Notes: generated from the letters alone by a model not told the origin. 64,000 bases of DNA from Gammaproteobacteria bacterium (GCA_005799745.1 SYFY01000051.1:30707-94706), one strand, 5' to 3'; shown: positions 26,172 to 35,770, counted from the first letter of the stretch. Program-made: numbers and translations.

Positions 26172-27065
26172 TTAAACGCCAGCAGGTGCGACGGCTGCGG
26201 GCAGAATGTATTTCACGCCGCGTGGGGGTTCGAGTTTCACCGGTCGACCGACACAGAAGTTCATGTTTTCTGCGGTGCGACCGCTCGGACCTTCGTTGAG
26301 AAGATCGATCAATGCTTGAGCGTTGTCTTCGGCGCGCATCCAGCTCGCTTGCTCTTCTTTCGAAGGGCTGAAGTTGTGGAAGGAGCGCAGCATATAAGAG
26401 TCGGTAGCGCCCATGCAGAACCCGTTAACGCGAATGTTGTGAGAGCGCAGTGCTTTGGCCCAGGCGAAAAGAAATCCGTTGAGACCCCATTTGCCGGCGT
26501 CGTAGAGGTCCATCTGATCGCCGCCGCCGGTCGGGCGCGGGGGACCTTGGAAACTCGGCTTGGATTGATTCCAGGGACACGTGGGTAGATTGGGGCAAAC
26601 GTTGTGCGGGGTGCCGCAAGTGACCATGTGGTCGGTCGCAACGTTGACGATTTCGCCACCTTTGCCTTGTTCGATCATGATTGGAATGACCGCACGACCA
26701 AACAAGTACTCACCTTTCATGTTGGTGCCGACGATCTTCTCGTAATCCGCCAGGGACTTGTCGAGTCCGTCTTCCGCACCACTCGCACCCCAGACACCGG
26801 CGTTGTTGATGAGGATATCGATGCTGCCGAATACGGATCGAGTCGTATCCACCACGCGTCGGACGTCCGATGGATTGGCGACATCACCCTGGAAGGCGAG
26901 AACCTTTACGTGATGTTTGGCGAGCTGCGCGGGCAGCTTGGCGACGTCTTCGCGGATGTCGATGACCGCGACGTTCACACCTTCTGCTGCGAGCGCTTCT
27001 GCGTAGGCGTTGCCTAGCCCTACGGCGGCGCCTGTGACGATGGCATTCTTTCCTTTAAGTGACAT
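26172..27065 (-). CDS. Short-chain dehydrogenase/reductase, long-loop type
   Basis: A 297-residue SDR with TGAAVGLGNAYA, NNAGVWG and intact YDAGK. A 25-30 residue insertion before the catalytic Tyr (CPNLPTCPWNQSKPSFQGPP) makes it longer than its paralogue next door, with which it shares FCMGATDSYMLR. The Ser position region reads IVNVATDHMV, so a Thr may replace the usual active-site Ser. The insertion may shape a pocket for a bulky substrate. ATG lies 3 bp after the ferredoxin stop, so expression is coupled. Confidence 0.92.
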   Translation of the reverse strand: MSLKGKNAIVTGAAVGLGNAYAEALAAEGVNVAVIDIREDVAKLPAQLAKHHVKVLAFQGDVANPSDVRRVVDTTRSVFGSIDILINNAGVWGASGAEDGLDKSLADYEKIVGTNMKGEYLFGRAVIPIMIEQGKGGEIVNVATDHMVTCGTPHNVCPNLPTCPWNQSKPSFQGPPRPTGGGDQMDLYDAGKWGLNGFLFAWAKALRSHNIRVNGFCMGATDSYMLRSFHNFSPSKEEQASWMRAEDNAQALIDLLNEGPSGRTAENMNFCVGRPVKLEPPRGVKYILPAAVAPAGV

Positions 27066-27068
27066 TTT

Positions 27069-27263
27069 TCAGTCCTCCACGATGATCGCGGACGCGGGGC
27101 AGATGGCCGCTGCTTCCCGCGCGTGTTTGATGAGTTCCGGTGTATTCAATTCACGCGCCAGGATTTCAGGATCACCACTCTGGCTGAAGCGGAAGAGCTC
27201 CGGATGGTTGTAGTAACACTCGCCCGCACGCAGACAAGCATCGAGGTCGATACGGACTTTCAT
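27069..27263 (-). CDS. Small [3Fe-4S]-type ferredoxin
   Basis: A 64-residue ferredoxin, MKVRIDLDACLRAGECYYNHPELF at the start and AAAICPASAIIVED at the end, with three well-placed cysteines (C..., C..., CP), which fits [3Fe-4S] ferredoxins that serve bacterial P450s. The ATG at 27263 follows GAGGAGGCACG; the longer track ORF is not needed. It sits 11 bp after a P450 and 3 bp before an SDR, so it is the natural electron donor for the P450s of this operon. No ferredoxin reductase gene is in the window. Confidence 0.9.
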   Translation of the reverse strand: MKVRIDLDACLRAGECYYNHPELFRFSQSGDPEILARELNTPELIKHAREAAAICPASAIIVED

Positions 27264-27274
27264 CGTGCCTCCTC

Positions 27275-28558
27275 TCAGTGCGTATTGAGCCAGAGTTCCT
27301 GCGGTGCGCGGAAACCACCAGAGTCGATCGACGGCGAGATGATTCCCGGATGCACGGCATCCCGGGGTTCCGGTCGACCTAACGCTTCGAGCAAGTGGGT
27401 ACACGCGATCTGTGATTCCTGCCGCGCCATCGCATAACCCATGCAAAAGTGTTGGCCGATGCCGAAGCCCAAGTGGCCGGGTTTTGAATCCTTGTAACGG
27501 CCGGATCGATTTTCTCGCCCCATATGCAAATCGTCGCGGAAAATGTCGAATTGATCGGGATTCTTGAAGACCCGTTCATCCCGATTTCCGGCACCGAGAT
27601 AAAGAATCACACCTGCGCGCATCGGGATGACACGGTCATGTATCTCGACTTCGCGGGTGGTGTGGCGGAACTGTGCGTGCACGACGGCGTCGTAACGCAT
27701 CATTTCGGTGAATACGTTCTGCCACAAGTCCGGCTCTTTCGCGACGGCATCGAGTTGGTCCGGCCGCGTATAGGTCATGTGATACCACATGTTGGCGATG
27801 GCCTTGTCGGTGGTATCACCACCGGCGGCGAGTAACAGAGCGACGAAGCCTTTGATTTCTTCTGGCGTCATGCGACTACCAGCGAGTTCGGCGTTGCAGA
27901 TCCTGGACAACAAATCTTCACCGTCTTTGCCGGTGCGTTCAGCAATGAGCGGGTCGAGGTATTCCCACATTTGATTACGCGCGCCGATACCCCGCATCAG
28001 GTGTTCACCACCGAAGCCGAGCCCCGCGATCAACGCCTGGTACCACTCGACGAACATCTCTTCGTCCTTGCGCGGCAGACCGAGCATGTTGGAGATCACA
28101 CGAATCGGCACCTGGCTCGAAAATTCCTTGACGAGCTCAAAGCTCTTCTTGTGCTTGAAACGGTCGATCACTTCTTCGCTGATCTGATGGATCATCGGAA
28201 TGAAGTCGTCGAGCTTCTGGCCCACAAACTGGCCGGCGACGATGTTGCGCAGACGTCGATGTTCGTCGCTGTTGCCATATTCCAGAATGTTGGGGCCGAA
28301 GACGTGGTTCGTGCCGAATTTGTAGGGGCCGTCCGGCTTATACACGGCGCGGTCGAAGCTTTCGTTATTTTGAAAACACGCATCCACATCCCAGTAGCGG
28401 CTTACGATCCAGCGGTTGTGGAAGCGGTCGTGGAAGATCGGATGGTGATCCCGCAGGCGCTTGTAGAGATCAAACGGATTTTTCTGGAATGCCGGACCAT
28501 CGAATTCACGTGGATCGATTTCGTGCGGCAAGCTCGGCTTCACTGCAGCTTCAGCCAT
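27275..28558 (-). CDS. Cytochrome P450
   Basis: A 427-residue soluble bacterial P450 with I-helix LLAAGGDTTDKAI, K-helix EMMRYDAVV and the haem loop FGIGQHFCMGYAMAR. It lies between the cysteine-less P450-like gene and the ferredoxin, all on one strand with short gaps. Bacterial P450s of this form hydroxylate terpenoids, steroids or alkyl chains with electrons from a ferredoxin. The substrate is not readable. Confidence 0.95.
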   Translation of the reverse strand: MAEAAVKPSLPHEIDPREFDGPAFQKNPFDLYKRLRDHHPIFHDRFHNRWIVSRYWDVDACFQNNESFDRAVYKPDGPYKFGTNHVFGPNILEYGNSDEHRRLRNIVAGQFVGQKLDDFIPMIHQISEEVIDRFKHKKSFELVKEFSSQVPIRVISNMLGLPRKDEEMFVEWYQALIAGLGFGGEHLMRGIGARNQMWEYLDPLIAERTGKDGEDLLSRICNAELAGSRMTPEEIKGFVALLLAAGGDTTDKAIANMWYHMTYTRPDQLDAVAKEPDLWQNVFTEMMRYDAVVHAQFRHTTREVEIHDRVIPMRAGVILYLGAGNRDERVFKNPDQFDIFRDDLHMGRENRSGRYKDSKPGHLGFGIGQHFCMGYAMARQESQIACTHLLEALGRPEPRDAVHPGIISPSIDSGGFRAPQELWLNTH

Positions 28559-28612
28559 GATGGTTCTCCCCCCTGGTTCTAGTTCTTCAGACAGTTGTTT
28601 TTGAGTAACGCT

Positions 28613-29929
28613 CTAAAAGTCGACCGGCAACTCCCAACAGGTAAACGTTTCCCCGATTCGCAGGCAACGGATCACTGGTGTGAAGCCTGCCTTCAATCGC
28701 AGCTCCGGAAGGGACTGCGCCAGCGTCCAGCTTGCGGTGACTACAGTATCGCGAGTCAGCGCGTACATCGAACGGGGTCGATCCTCCGGAACAGCGGGGT
28801 GTTTCGTTGGCTGCCCCATACCAAAAGCGATGCCTTGTGGCAGACCATCGGCACGGAAGTGCCCCCGTGCTTCGCGGTGGCAAATGTCTATGCGATTCGC
28901 AATGAACGAATCCGCGTCATCAAAGATGCGGGGGTCACGGTTCGCAGCCAATGCGGAGATGCGCATCAAGCCCCCATCGGGTATCAACTTGCCGAAGCGT
29001 TCCACCTCATGCCGCGCAAACCGCTCGGCGGTGATCACTGGCGGTGAATGTCGCATGGCCTCGAGATAGGCGATCTTCATGGCCAACCGATCCTGCTGAA
29101 CCTTGGCGTATGACGCCGGTTGCACCAGCAGATTCATCCAGAGATTTCCAAGGATTCCATGCAAGGTTTCGTGATCGGCTTCGAGCAGTGTGGTGACCAC
29201 GTCGGCGGCAGTACCACCCAGGCCCGCGATGGCAGCGAGGACGCTGGTGTCAGCGCCACTCGTTTTCTGCAGTTTCGGATCGAAGTACGCCACCAGCTCG
29301 CGCAGCGCGTCTTTGCCGGCCTCTTGCGCGGTGGGGTGCCAAAGTACACCGCGTTGGGCGCGGCGATAACGGATCGCGAAAGGGGCGAGCTCCGCGTCAG
29401 GGACTTCAAACATGCGACCGAGCAGGAGAATTGGATATTGAGCGGCGAAATCTCTTGCGAGGTCCGTTGATCCTTTGCGAAAGCCCTCGATCAGTCGCCG
29501 TGCATCCGTTTCGGCAAACGTGTCCATCGCTTTCGACCAGGCCCAGAGCACCGGCAGCTCTTGCCGAAGGTCGCGCCCGAATCCGCTGAGGCCGTAGTAC
29601 CAGAGTTTGCTCCGCGTTTCGAAATTGGCTTCGTCAGCAAAGATCGAGGTGACGTCGTTGTACTGCGTGATCCAGTAGCAGTTGTTGATCCAATCCCGGA
29701 AACACGCGTAGTTCTCGCGCAGAATCACCAGCGATTTGTAAGGATCAGTGGCATACCCTGCCGATGCGAGTTCTGAACCGTTGATTTTTTCGGTGGACTC
29801 GCCGACGCGTTCGCGTTGGTGAACTTCATAGGTGCGATAGCCCGTTCCACCATGGTTGAAGCGCGGAACGGCGACGCCGTTGTCGCCGATGACGAGGTCG
29901 TCGGCATCTCTCGAAACGGGAGCATTCAT
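28613..29929 (-). CDS. P450-like protein lacking the haem cysteine
   Basis: A 438-residue protein with P450 organisation: an N-terminal DPYKSLVILRENYACFRDW, a K-helix ExxR (YLEAMRHSPPV), and an ERFARHEVERFGKLIPDGGLMRISALAANRDPRIF segment like the beta region that follows. The haem loop reads IAFGMGQPTKHPAVPEDRP, so the phenylalanine and glycine are kept but no cysteine follows. It should not form a thiolate haem centre. It shares an ATGA overlap with the upstream P450, so the two are translationally coupled. A role as a partner, scaffold or new non-P450 enzyme is possible, as is decay. Confidence 0.85.
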   Translation of the reverse strand: MNAPVSRDADDLVIGDNGVAVPRFNHGGTGYRTYEVHQRERVGESTEKINGSELASAGYATDPYKSLVILRENYACFRDWINNCYWITQYNDVTSIFADEANFETRSKLWYYGLSGFGRDLRQELPVLWAWSKAMDTFAETDARRLIEGFRKGSTDLARDFAAQYPILLLGRMFEVPDAELAPFAIRYRRAQRGVLWHPTAQEAGKDALRELVAYFDPKLQKTSGADTSVLAAIAGLGGTAADVVTTLLEADHETLHGILGNLWMNLLVQPASYAKVQQDRLAMKIAYLEAMRHSPPVITAERFARHEVERFGKLIPDGGLMRISALAANRDPRIFDDADSFIANRIDICHREARGHFRADGLPQGIAFGMGQPTKHPAVPEDRPRSMYALTRDTVVTASWTLAQSLPELRLKAGFTPVIRCLRIGETFTCWELPVDF

Positions 29930-31359
29930 GCGCGGTCGTACTCCAGCCAGAGCTGCGGTACCCGCACGATGCCGACGGGCGCGAGTGACTCGCCATCAAT
30001 GTCCTTCGGTTGACGCTCCGTGCAGAGCCGCATGTTTTTGAGCGTCTTCTGCAGGATCTTCGAGCCTTCCACGGCCTCCTGGTGGGAAATCCACGCGCCG
30101 GGGCACAAGTGGGGACCCACCCCAAACGCCATGTGCGCGCAGCGACCTTCTTTCATGAAGCCGGAGCGCAGGAGTTTTCCGGAATAGAGGTCATCGCGGA
30201 AAATGTCGAATTTTTCTGGGTCTTTGAAGACACGGTCATCGTGGTTGGCGCTGAAGTCCACCATCTGCATCAGTGAGCCAGCCGGGACATGCATACCATG
30301 CATATCGACATCGAAGGTGTTGTGGCGGGGTTGACCGCCGATGGGGGATGAGTGGCGCAGCGTTTCGTGGAATGCTCGATCCCAGGTTTCGCCGGGATTT
30401 GCACACAGTGCCGCGAACTGATCGGGATGCTGCAACAGTAGGTACCACATGTTGATGATGGCGCCCCGTGTCGTTTCTCCGCCCGCAGCAACAATGAGCG
30501 CGATGTTGGACGTGATCTCTTCGGTAGATAAGTAGTCCCCGTCCACCTTGGTTTCACACAGCTTGGTGATGATGTCCTTGCCGATGATCTTGCCGTCTTC
30601 ATCCTTGAGGAACGAAGGCTTGCGACGGCGTTCCTCGACAATGTCCTGCACGTAGTCTTCAAGACTCTGCCGCGCTTCGAGACCTTGTTTGTGGGTGAGC
30701 GATCCACCGAGACCCGACATCATCGAGTTGTACCAATAGAAGAACTGCTCGCGGGCCTCGTTAGGGAAGCCAAGCACTTCGCAGACGACCCGCACAGGGA
30801 ACTCGTTGGCGAAGGCAGCACCCAGTTCGACGATACGCTTTTTGCCTTCGTCGATGACCCAGGGCGTATCGAGTTGGTTGTCCCAATCCTTGATCATATC
30901 GCGAGCGAGCCGTTGGATCGAAGGCACGCGCAGGTCGAGGCCGCGACCGACGAGGTGTTGCCCATAGAGATTTCGCCGGCGACGATGCTCAACGCCGGAA
31001 AGCTCAAGCTGAGTATTGCCAAGAACCCCTGACGAGCTGCCTTTGGGGATGGTGTTGAAACCTTCATCATCGAAATAACAACGCCAGACGTCTTCATAGC
31101 GGGTGACGTAATAGGTATTGTGAAGTTTGTCGTGAAAGACCGGATAGTGGTCCCGCAGGATGCGGTAGTAGGGATAGGGGTTGCGGAAAAACTCCCGTGA
31201 GCTGAACACCCGCGGATCGAATAGCGGTTTGCCTGTCGCGTCATGACCCATGTCGACCGCCTGGCCGACCGGCATCAACGGAAAGTTGATCGTGCCGCCT
31301 GGATCGGTGGAATGAATCTCGGCATCAAGTTCGCTCGCGTAGTCCCGCAATGCATCCAT
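29926..31359 (-). CDS. Cytochrome P450
   Basis: A 477-residue P450 with I-helix IVAAGGETTRGAI, K-helix HETLRHSSPI and haem loop FGVGPHLCPGAWISH. ATG 31359 follows AGGAGCGCAACC and is preferred over the track start at 31479. Its coding sequence shows internal similarity to the next P450s (FRNPYPYYRILRDHYPVFHDKLHN), suggesting the operon grew by duplication. It heads the minus-strand run of eight genes and is divergent from a 7Fe-type ferredoxin. Hydroxylation of a hydrophobic compound is likely. Confidence 0.95.
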   Translation of the reverse strand: MDALRDYASELDAEIHSTDPGGTINFPLMPVGQAVDMGHDATGKPLFDPRVFSSREFFRNPYPYYRILRDHYPVFHDKLHNTYYVTRYEDVWRCYFDDEGFNTIPKGSSSGVLGNTQLELSGVEHRRRRNLYGQHLVGRGLDLRVPSIQRLARDMIKDWDNQLDTPWVIDEGKKRIVELGAAFANEFPVRVVCEVLGFPNEAREQFFYWYNSMMSGLGGSLTHKQGLEARQSLEDYVQDIVEERRRKPSFLKDEDGKIIGKDIITKLCETKVDGDYLSTEEITSNIALIVAAGGETTRGAIINMWYLLLQHPDQFAALCANPGETWDRAFHETLRHSSPIGGQPRHNTFDVDMHGMHVPAGSLMQMVDFSANHDDRVFKDPEKFDIFRDDLYSGKLLRSGFMKEGRCAHMAFGVGPHLCPGAWISHQEAVEGSKILQKTLKNMRLCTERQPKDIDGESLAPVGIVRVPQLWLEYDRA

Positions 31360-31533
31360 GGTTGCGCTCCTCAAAGATGGATTGATCACCTCGTAACGTA
31401 ACCCTTCGGGCGCCGGGCTGCCAAGTCCCCGTAAAAACCTGAACGCCGCTTCAAGATTTCCAGAGAGGTGGATTGGCAAGAAGGGCTGCTTTGGTTTACG
31501 TTTCCCCGCATCGTTTCATCGCGCGAGGACAGG

Positions 31534-31833
31534 ATGACCTTTGTCATCACCAATGCCTGCATCGACGTGAAGGATGCTTCGTGCATCGAAGTCTGCCCTG
31601 TCGACTGCATCTATCAAGAAGACAACGACCGGATGTGTTTCGTACATCCAACAGAATGCATCGATTGTGCTGCGTGTGAATCCGCTTGCCCGGTCGGTGC
31701 GATCTTCCTGGACAAGAACGTCCCCAGTGACGTCAGCCACTTCACGACGCTTAACGCCCTGTACTTTCAAGACAAGGCGGCAGCGCGAGTGGAGGTGGAT
31801 CGTCTCGCGTCAAGTGGGTTGTCAGTGACCTGA
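31534..31833 (+). CDS. 7Fe-type ferredoxin (FdxA-like)
   Basis: A 99-residue ferredoxin whose ASCIEVCPVDCIYQ and ECIDCAACESACPVGAI motifs match [3Fe-4S][4Fe-4S] ferredoxins. ATG 31534 begins at the family N-terminus (MTFVITNACIDVKD); the track's earlier ATG at 31468 is rejected. It is divergent from the P450 operon and followed 111 bp later by a PQQ dehydrogenase, so it may be a second electron carrier for the P450s on either side. Confidence 0.93.
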   Translation: MTFVITNACIDVKDASCIEVCPVDCIYQEDNDRMCFVHPTECIDCAACESACPVGAIFLDKNVPSDVSHFTTLNALYFQDKAAARVEVDRLASSGLSVT

Positions 31834-31944
31834 GGCTTCGTTCTGAAACAGGTTTCAACTTCCTCCCTTCTGCAGCTCTCAGGGGCTTCCTGTTCGATAG
31901 ACGCTGACCTTCCCGGTTACTATTGATGGGCGGGGAGAGTCTTT

Positions 31945-33738
31945 ATGCGTATTCCGTTTTTCTATCTTGTTATACTTCTGTCCGCGGTGATAACGCCGTC
32001 GTTCGCCAACGAACTACAGGTGCTCTACAACACCCGCTGTGCGAGTTGTCACGACGGTAGTGTTCCCAAGGCGCCGCATCAGGTGAAGTTTCAACTCATG
32101 GGTGCCGATTCGATCTATGCGGCGTTGACTGAAGGGTTGATGAAGCCCAATGCTGACGGCATCGATACCCCCACTTTGCGCAAGCTCGCTGATTTTCTCG
32201 GCGGCGAATCCCAGGAAACCGCGCGACCGGTCCTTCGATGCGAGAAGGACAGGGTTCCGCTCGCGACGCCTGCACTGCAAGGTTGGGGATTCACGCCACA
32301 CAACACACGCTTCATCGACTCAGCGGTGGCAGAACTTGCTGCCGAGGACGTGTCGAAACTCAAACTCAAATGGGCCTTTGCATTTCCCGGCGCGAGTCGT
32401 GCACGCAGCCAACCGTCGATGTATGGCGATCACATCCTCGTAGGCAGTCAGAGTGGTGCGGTCTATGCACTGAGCCTCGCCAATGGATGCGCGACGTGGA
32501 TCTTCACAGCCGCCGCGGAAGTGCGAAGTGCCGTAGTGGTGGATCCATCAGGCCAACAGGCGTTCTTTGGCGATATCCGTGGCATGGTCTATGCCGTTGA
32601 TCCACGTTCCGGTCAGCTGTTGTGGCAGGTGCAATCACATGGCCATCCAACGACCACGCTGACGGGTTCGCCGCGCCTCCATGAAGGAGTGCTTTATGTC
32701 CCGCTGTCTTCGTCTGAGTGGGCGAGTGCGGCTGATCCTGCTTATCCCTGTTGCACGTTTCGTGGCGGCGTTGTGGCCATTCACAGTGAAACCGGTCGAG
32801 TGCTGTGGACCGCACATACCATCGCCGAAAAACCCAAGCCGACCGGTGAGAAAAACGCTCAAGACGCGCCCCGGTTCCACCCTGCAGGTGCGCCTGTCTG
32901 GAACTCACCCACCATCGATGCCAAACGTGGTGCGCTCTACGTCGGCACCGGTGAGGCTTACACCTCACCCGCCGTGGGTACGAGTGATGCCATCGTCGCT
33001 TTTGATCTGATTACCGGAGAGAAACGGTGGTCGTACCAGTCCATCCCTGGGGATGCGTGGAACATGGCGTGTTATATCGGCGGTGGGACGAACTGTCCCA
33101 AAGAAAATGGCCCTGACCTCGACATCGGCGCGCCACCTGCATTGATCACCCTGCCCGATGGTCGCGATGCGCTGATTGTGGGTCAGAAATCGGGGCACGT
33201 GTTTGCCCTCGATCCGGAAGATGGCAGCCTGATGTGGCGTAACAAGTATGGTCACGGGGGTTTTGCGGGGGGCGTGCATTGGGGGCTCGCCGTCGGCGAG
33301 GGCACGATCTTCGCGCCTAATGCCGATACGGTGTTCACCGAGAAGATCATCGGTGAACGAAAACCCGGTTTGTTCGCAATCAATCCGGTTGATGGTGACG
33401 TGAAGTGGTTTGTGCCAGCGCCGGACGTGTGTGCACCAGAAGATCTACCGGCGTGTGATCCGGGATTTTCAGCACCGGTCACCGCGATTCCGGACGTCGT
33501 GTTTTCCGGGGCTTTCGATGGACACCTTCGCGCCTACGAATCACGAAGCGGCAAGTTGTTGTGGGACTTCGATACAAATCAGGAGTTTCCTGCCGTTTCG
33601 GGTGACATCGCTCGAGGGGGCAGCATCGAATCCGCAGGTCCCTTGGTGCAGGCCGGCCACGTGATCGTCAACTCCGGTTACCTGTTCGGTGATCGTATGG
33701 CGGGCAATGCGCTGCTGGTGTTTGCGGCAAAGGACTGA
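31945..33738 (+). CDS. Quinohaemoprotein alcohol dehydrogenase-like (PQQ plus cytochrome c)
   Basis: A signal peptide (FFYLVILLSAVITPSFA) leads to an N-terminal cytochrome c domain with CASCH haem motif and then a beta-propeller with repeated blade motifs (SGAVYALSLANG, SGQLLWQVQ, TGRVLWTAH, TGEKRWSYQ, DGSLMWRNK, SGKLLWDFD). An adjacent cysteine pair (YPCCTF) resembles the vicinal disulfide over PQQ in alcohol dehydrogenases. The haem-first order recalls polyvinyl-alcohol dehydrogenases. It acts in the periplasm and passes electrons to cytochrome c. With the P450s it could oxidise alcohols formed from the same substrate. Confidence 0.88.
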   Translation: MRIPFFYLVILLSAVITPSFANELQVLYNTRCASCHDGSVPKAPHQVKFQLMGADSIYAALTEGLMKPNADGIDTPTLRKLADFLGGESQETARPVLRCEKDRVPLATPALQGWGFTPHNTRFIDSAVAELAAEDVSKLKLKWAFAFPGASRARSQPSMYGDHILVGSQSGAVYALSLANGCATWIFTAAAEVRSAVVVDPSGQQAFFGDIRGMVYAVDPRSGQLLWQVQSHGHPTTTLTGSPRLHEGVLYVPLSSSEWASAADPAYPCCTFRGGVVAIHSETGRVLWTAHTIAEKPKPTGEKNAQDAPRFHPAGAPVWNSPTIDAKRGALYVGTGEAYTSPAVGTSDAIVAFDLITGEKRWSYQSIPGDAWNMACYIGGGTNCPKENGPDLDIGAPPALITLPDGRDALIVGQKSGHVFALDPEDGSLMWRNKYGHGGFAGGVHWGLAVGEGTIFAPNADTVFTEKIIGERKPGLFAINPVDGDVKWFVPAPDVCAPEDLPACDPGFSAPVTAIPDVVFSGAFDGHLRAYESRSGKLLWDFDTNQEFPAVSGDIARGGSIESAGPLVQAGHVIVNSGYLFGDRMAGNALLVFAAKD

Positions 33739-33860
33739 GCGACGGCGAGCCCGGTCTCTCATGACGCCGTTAAAGGTCGTGGCAAAACCGTCAGCGCTGC
33801 CTGTATCCTTCGGTGTAGATCAGCTTGGCAGTTCAGCACGCCGCAAGGGAGACAGTAAGG

Positions 33861-35186
33861 ATGAGTGCCACCGCACCAACTCACGACAAGAACACCATGA
33901 AGTGCCCGGTCCATGCCGCCGACGTGGACCTCTTTGGTCCTGGGGCACAGGAGCACTGGTACGAGGCCTACCCCGTCCTGCACAAAGAATCGCCAGTACA
34001 TCGCTTGCCTGGTGAAGGTTACGCACCGGGCACCGATGGATTCATCCTCAGCAAATACGAAGACATTGCCATGGTGGTGCGTGATCCGGTGCGTTTTCCG
34101 CCGACACTCTTCGTGACGATGGAGAACCTGAAGGAGCAGGGCACACCGCTCAACGACATGAAGTATATCAACGCCATGATGGTGTCGATTGCTTCCCTGC
34201 GCCCAACGAACGAACTCTGGCGCTCCCACCGTCAGGAGCTCACCGATCCCTGGGTAGGACCTGGCGCCAGTCGGCATGAAGCGATGATTCGTCGCGCGGC
34301 GCACGAGCTGATTGATCGCTTCATCGATCGCGGCGAAGTCGAGTTCATCAGCGAATTCGCGAGGCCGCTGCCGCAAATGGTGATGGCCAATGTGCTCGGG
34401 TTTCCCTACTCAGACATTCCTATGCTGGCGAAATGGGGTAATGCCCAGGTCGCAGCGTTCGTGTATGGGAAGGGTCATCGCAACTTGCTCAGCGAAGAAC
34501 AAATGAAGGAGCAGTTCGCCGCGCTCAAGGAGTTTCAAGATTATGTGGCCTGGCACATCATCGAACGGCGTAAATCGCCTCGTGATGACATGATCTCTTT
34601 CCTGACGCAGGTCGAATACTCACCGCTGAAGCGCAAGCTCAACGATGCTGAAGTGAATGGCATTGTCTACGCGATGATGATTGGTGGCCTGGAGACAACC
34701 CAATACGCGCTTGAAGAGCAGGCGCAGTTGCTCTGCGATAACCCGGATGTGTGGACAACGATTCGAGATGATCGCAGCAAGGTCCGTGGGTTTACCGAAG
34801 AGTGCATGCGCCTGCGTTCACCCACACAAGGACTCTCGACGCGCATCTGCAGTCAGGATGAAGAATTCCAGGGTGTGCATGTACCGAAGGGTTCGATGCT
34901 GCACCTGCGTTGGGCGGCTGGAAACGTAGATCCAGATGAGTGGGAATGCCCGTTTGATCTCAATGTGGATCGCAAGGCGGTCACGCGACACCTGGTGTTC
35001 TCGCAAGGCCCGCGTGTTTGTCCGGGTGCGCATATTTCTCGGCTTGAGCAAATCACTGCCTGGGAGGGTTTGCTTGACCGGGTCGAAGGCATCGAATATG
35101 CGCCTGGTAACAAGTTCCTGCACCAGCCGGGCATCATGTTGGGAACGCTCGAACTGCATCTCAAATTCAAAAAGCGGTCGCTCTGA
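33861..35186 (+). CDS. Cytochrome P450
   Basis: A 441-residue P450 with I-helix MMIGGLETTQYALEE, K-helix ECMRLRSPTQ and haem loop FSQGPRVCPGAHISR. ATG 33861 (Met13 of the track ORF) has AAGGGAGACAGTAAGG upstream. An N-terminal KCPVHAADVD segment precedes the core. It is on the plus strand between the PQQ dehydrogenase and a SnoaL-like gene and is the third intact P450 of the cluster. Confidence 0.95.
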   Translation: MSATAPTHDKNTMKCPVHAADVDLFGPGAQEHWYEAYPVLHKESPVHRLPGEGYAPGTDGFILSKYEDIAMVVRDPVRFPPTLFVTMENLKEQGTPLNDMKYINAMMVSIASLRPTNELWRSHRQELTDPWVGPGASRHEAMIRRAAHELIDRFIDRGEVEFISEFARPLPQMVMANVLGFPYSDIPMLAKWGNAQVAAFVYGKGHRNLLSEEQMKEQFAALKEFQDYVAWHIIERRKSPRDDMISFLTQVEYSPLKRKLNDAEVNGIVYAMMIGGLETTQYALEEQAQLLCDNPDVWTTIRDDRSKVRGFTEECMRLRSPTQGLSTRICSQDEEFQGVHVPKGSMLHLRWAAGNVDPDEWECPFDLNVDRKAVTRHLVFSQGPRVCPGAHISRLEQITAWEGLLDRVEGIEYAPGNKFLHQPGIMLGTLELHLKFKKRSL

Positions 35187-35229
35187 TTCGACCGAAGTAG
35201 CCTATCTATTGAAGTGACAGGGGAAACTT

Positions 35230-35739
35230 ATGAGCATCGAATCGTTCACCGCTGACGAGGTTCGTTCGCTGAAGCGGCTGCTAGACATTGAAGCCATTCG
35301 CAAAGTGAAGTTGTTGTATTCACAGTTGATGGACTCGCATCGTATCGACGAGCTTGCCGACATCTTCACGGTGGATGCCGTATGCGAGTTTGGACCCGAG
35401 TACGGCAACTGGGTGGGTCGCGAGACCATTCGCACCAATTACAAACAAGTGATCGCAGGGCCTGGGTCGACCGTGTTTGGCGCCTTGCACAATGTGTGCA
35501 GCCACTGGATTGAAATCACCGGACCAAATACAGCGGTGGGCCGCTCTTATCTGATCGATACCGTCACGACGATGCCTGCGGATCAGATGCCGATTGTCTG
35601 GTTTGGTGTGTATGACGAAGCGTATGAAAAGGTCGAAGAGAAGTGGCTGATTTCGCGGTGCAGCCTGGAGTTTATGTGGCCGAAGCGGATGAACAATCCA
35701 GGGTTTGTGCCGGCTGCGTTTCCGGGGAGGGGGAAGTAA
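35230..35739 (+). CDS. SnoaL-like (NTF2-fold) protein
   Basis: A 169-residue protein with the SnoaL/NTF2-like pattern: LLDIEAIRKVKLLYSQLMDSHRIDELADIFTVDAVCEF and a late WFGVYDEAYEKVEEKWLISRCSLEFMWP. Such small cone-shaped proteins include scytalone dehydratase, steroid isomerase and polyketide cyclases. It follows the P450 by 43 bp, consistent with processing of the same substrate. Function not assigned. Confidence 0.85.
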   Translation: MSIESFTADEVRSLKRLLDIEAIRKVKLLYSQLMDSHRIDELADIFTVDAVCEFGPEYGNWVGRETIRTNYKQVIAGPGSTVFGALHNVCSHWIEITGPNTAVGRSYLIDTVTTMPADQMPIVWFGVYDEAYEKVEEKWLISRCSLEFMWPKRMNNPGFVPAAFPGRGK

Positions 35740-35770
35740 CAGGGGATTGCACTAGCCAGGTTGGTGTCCC

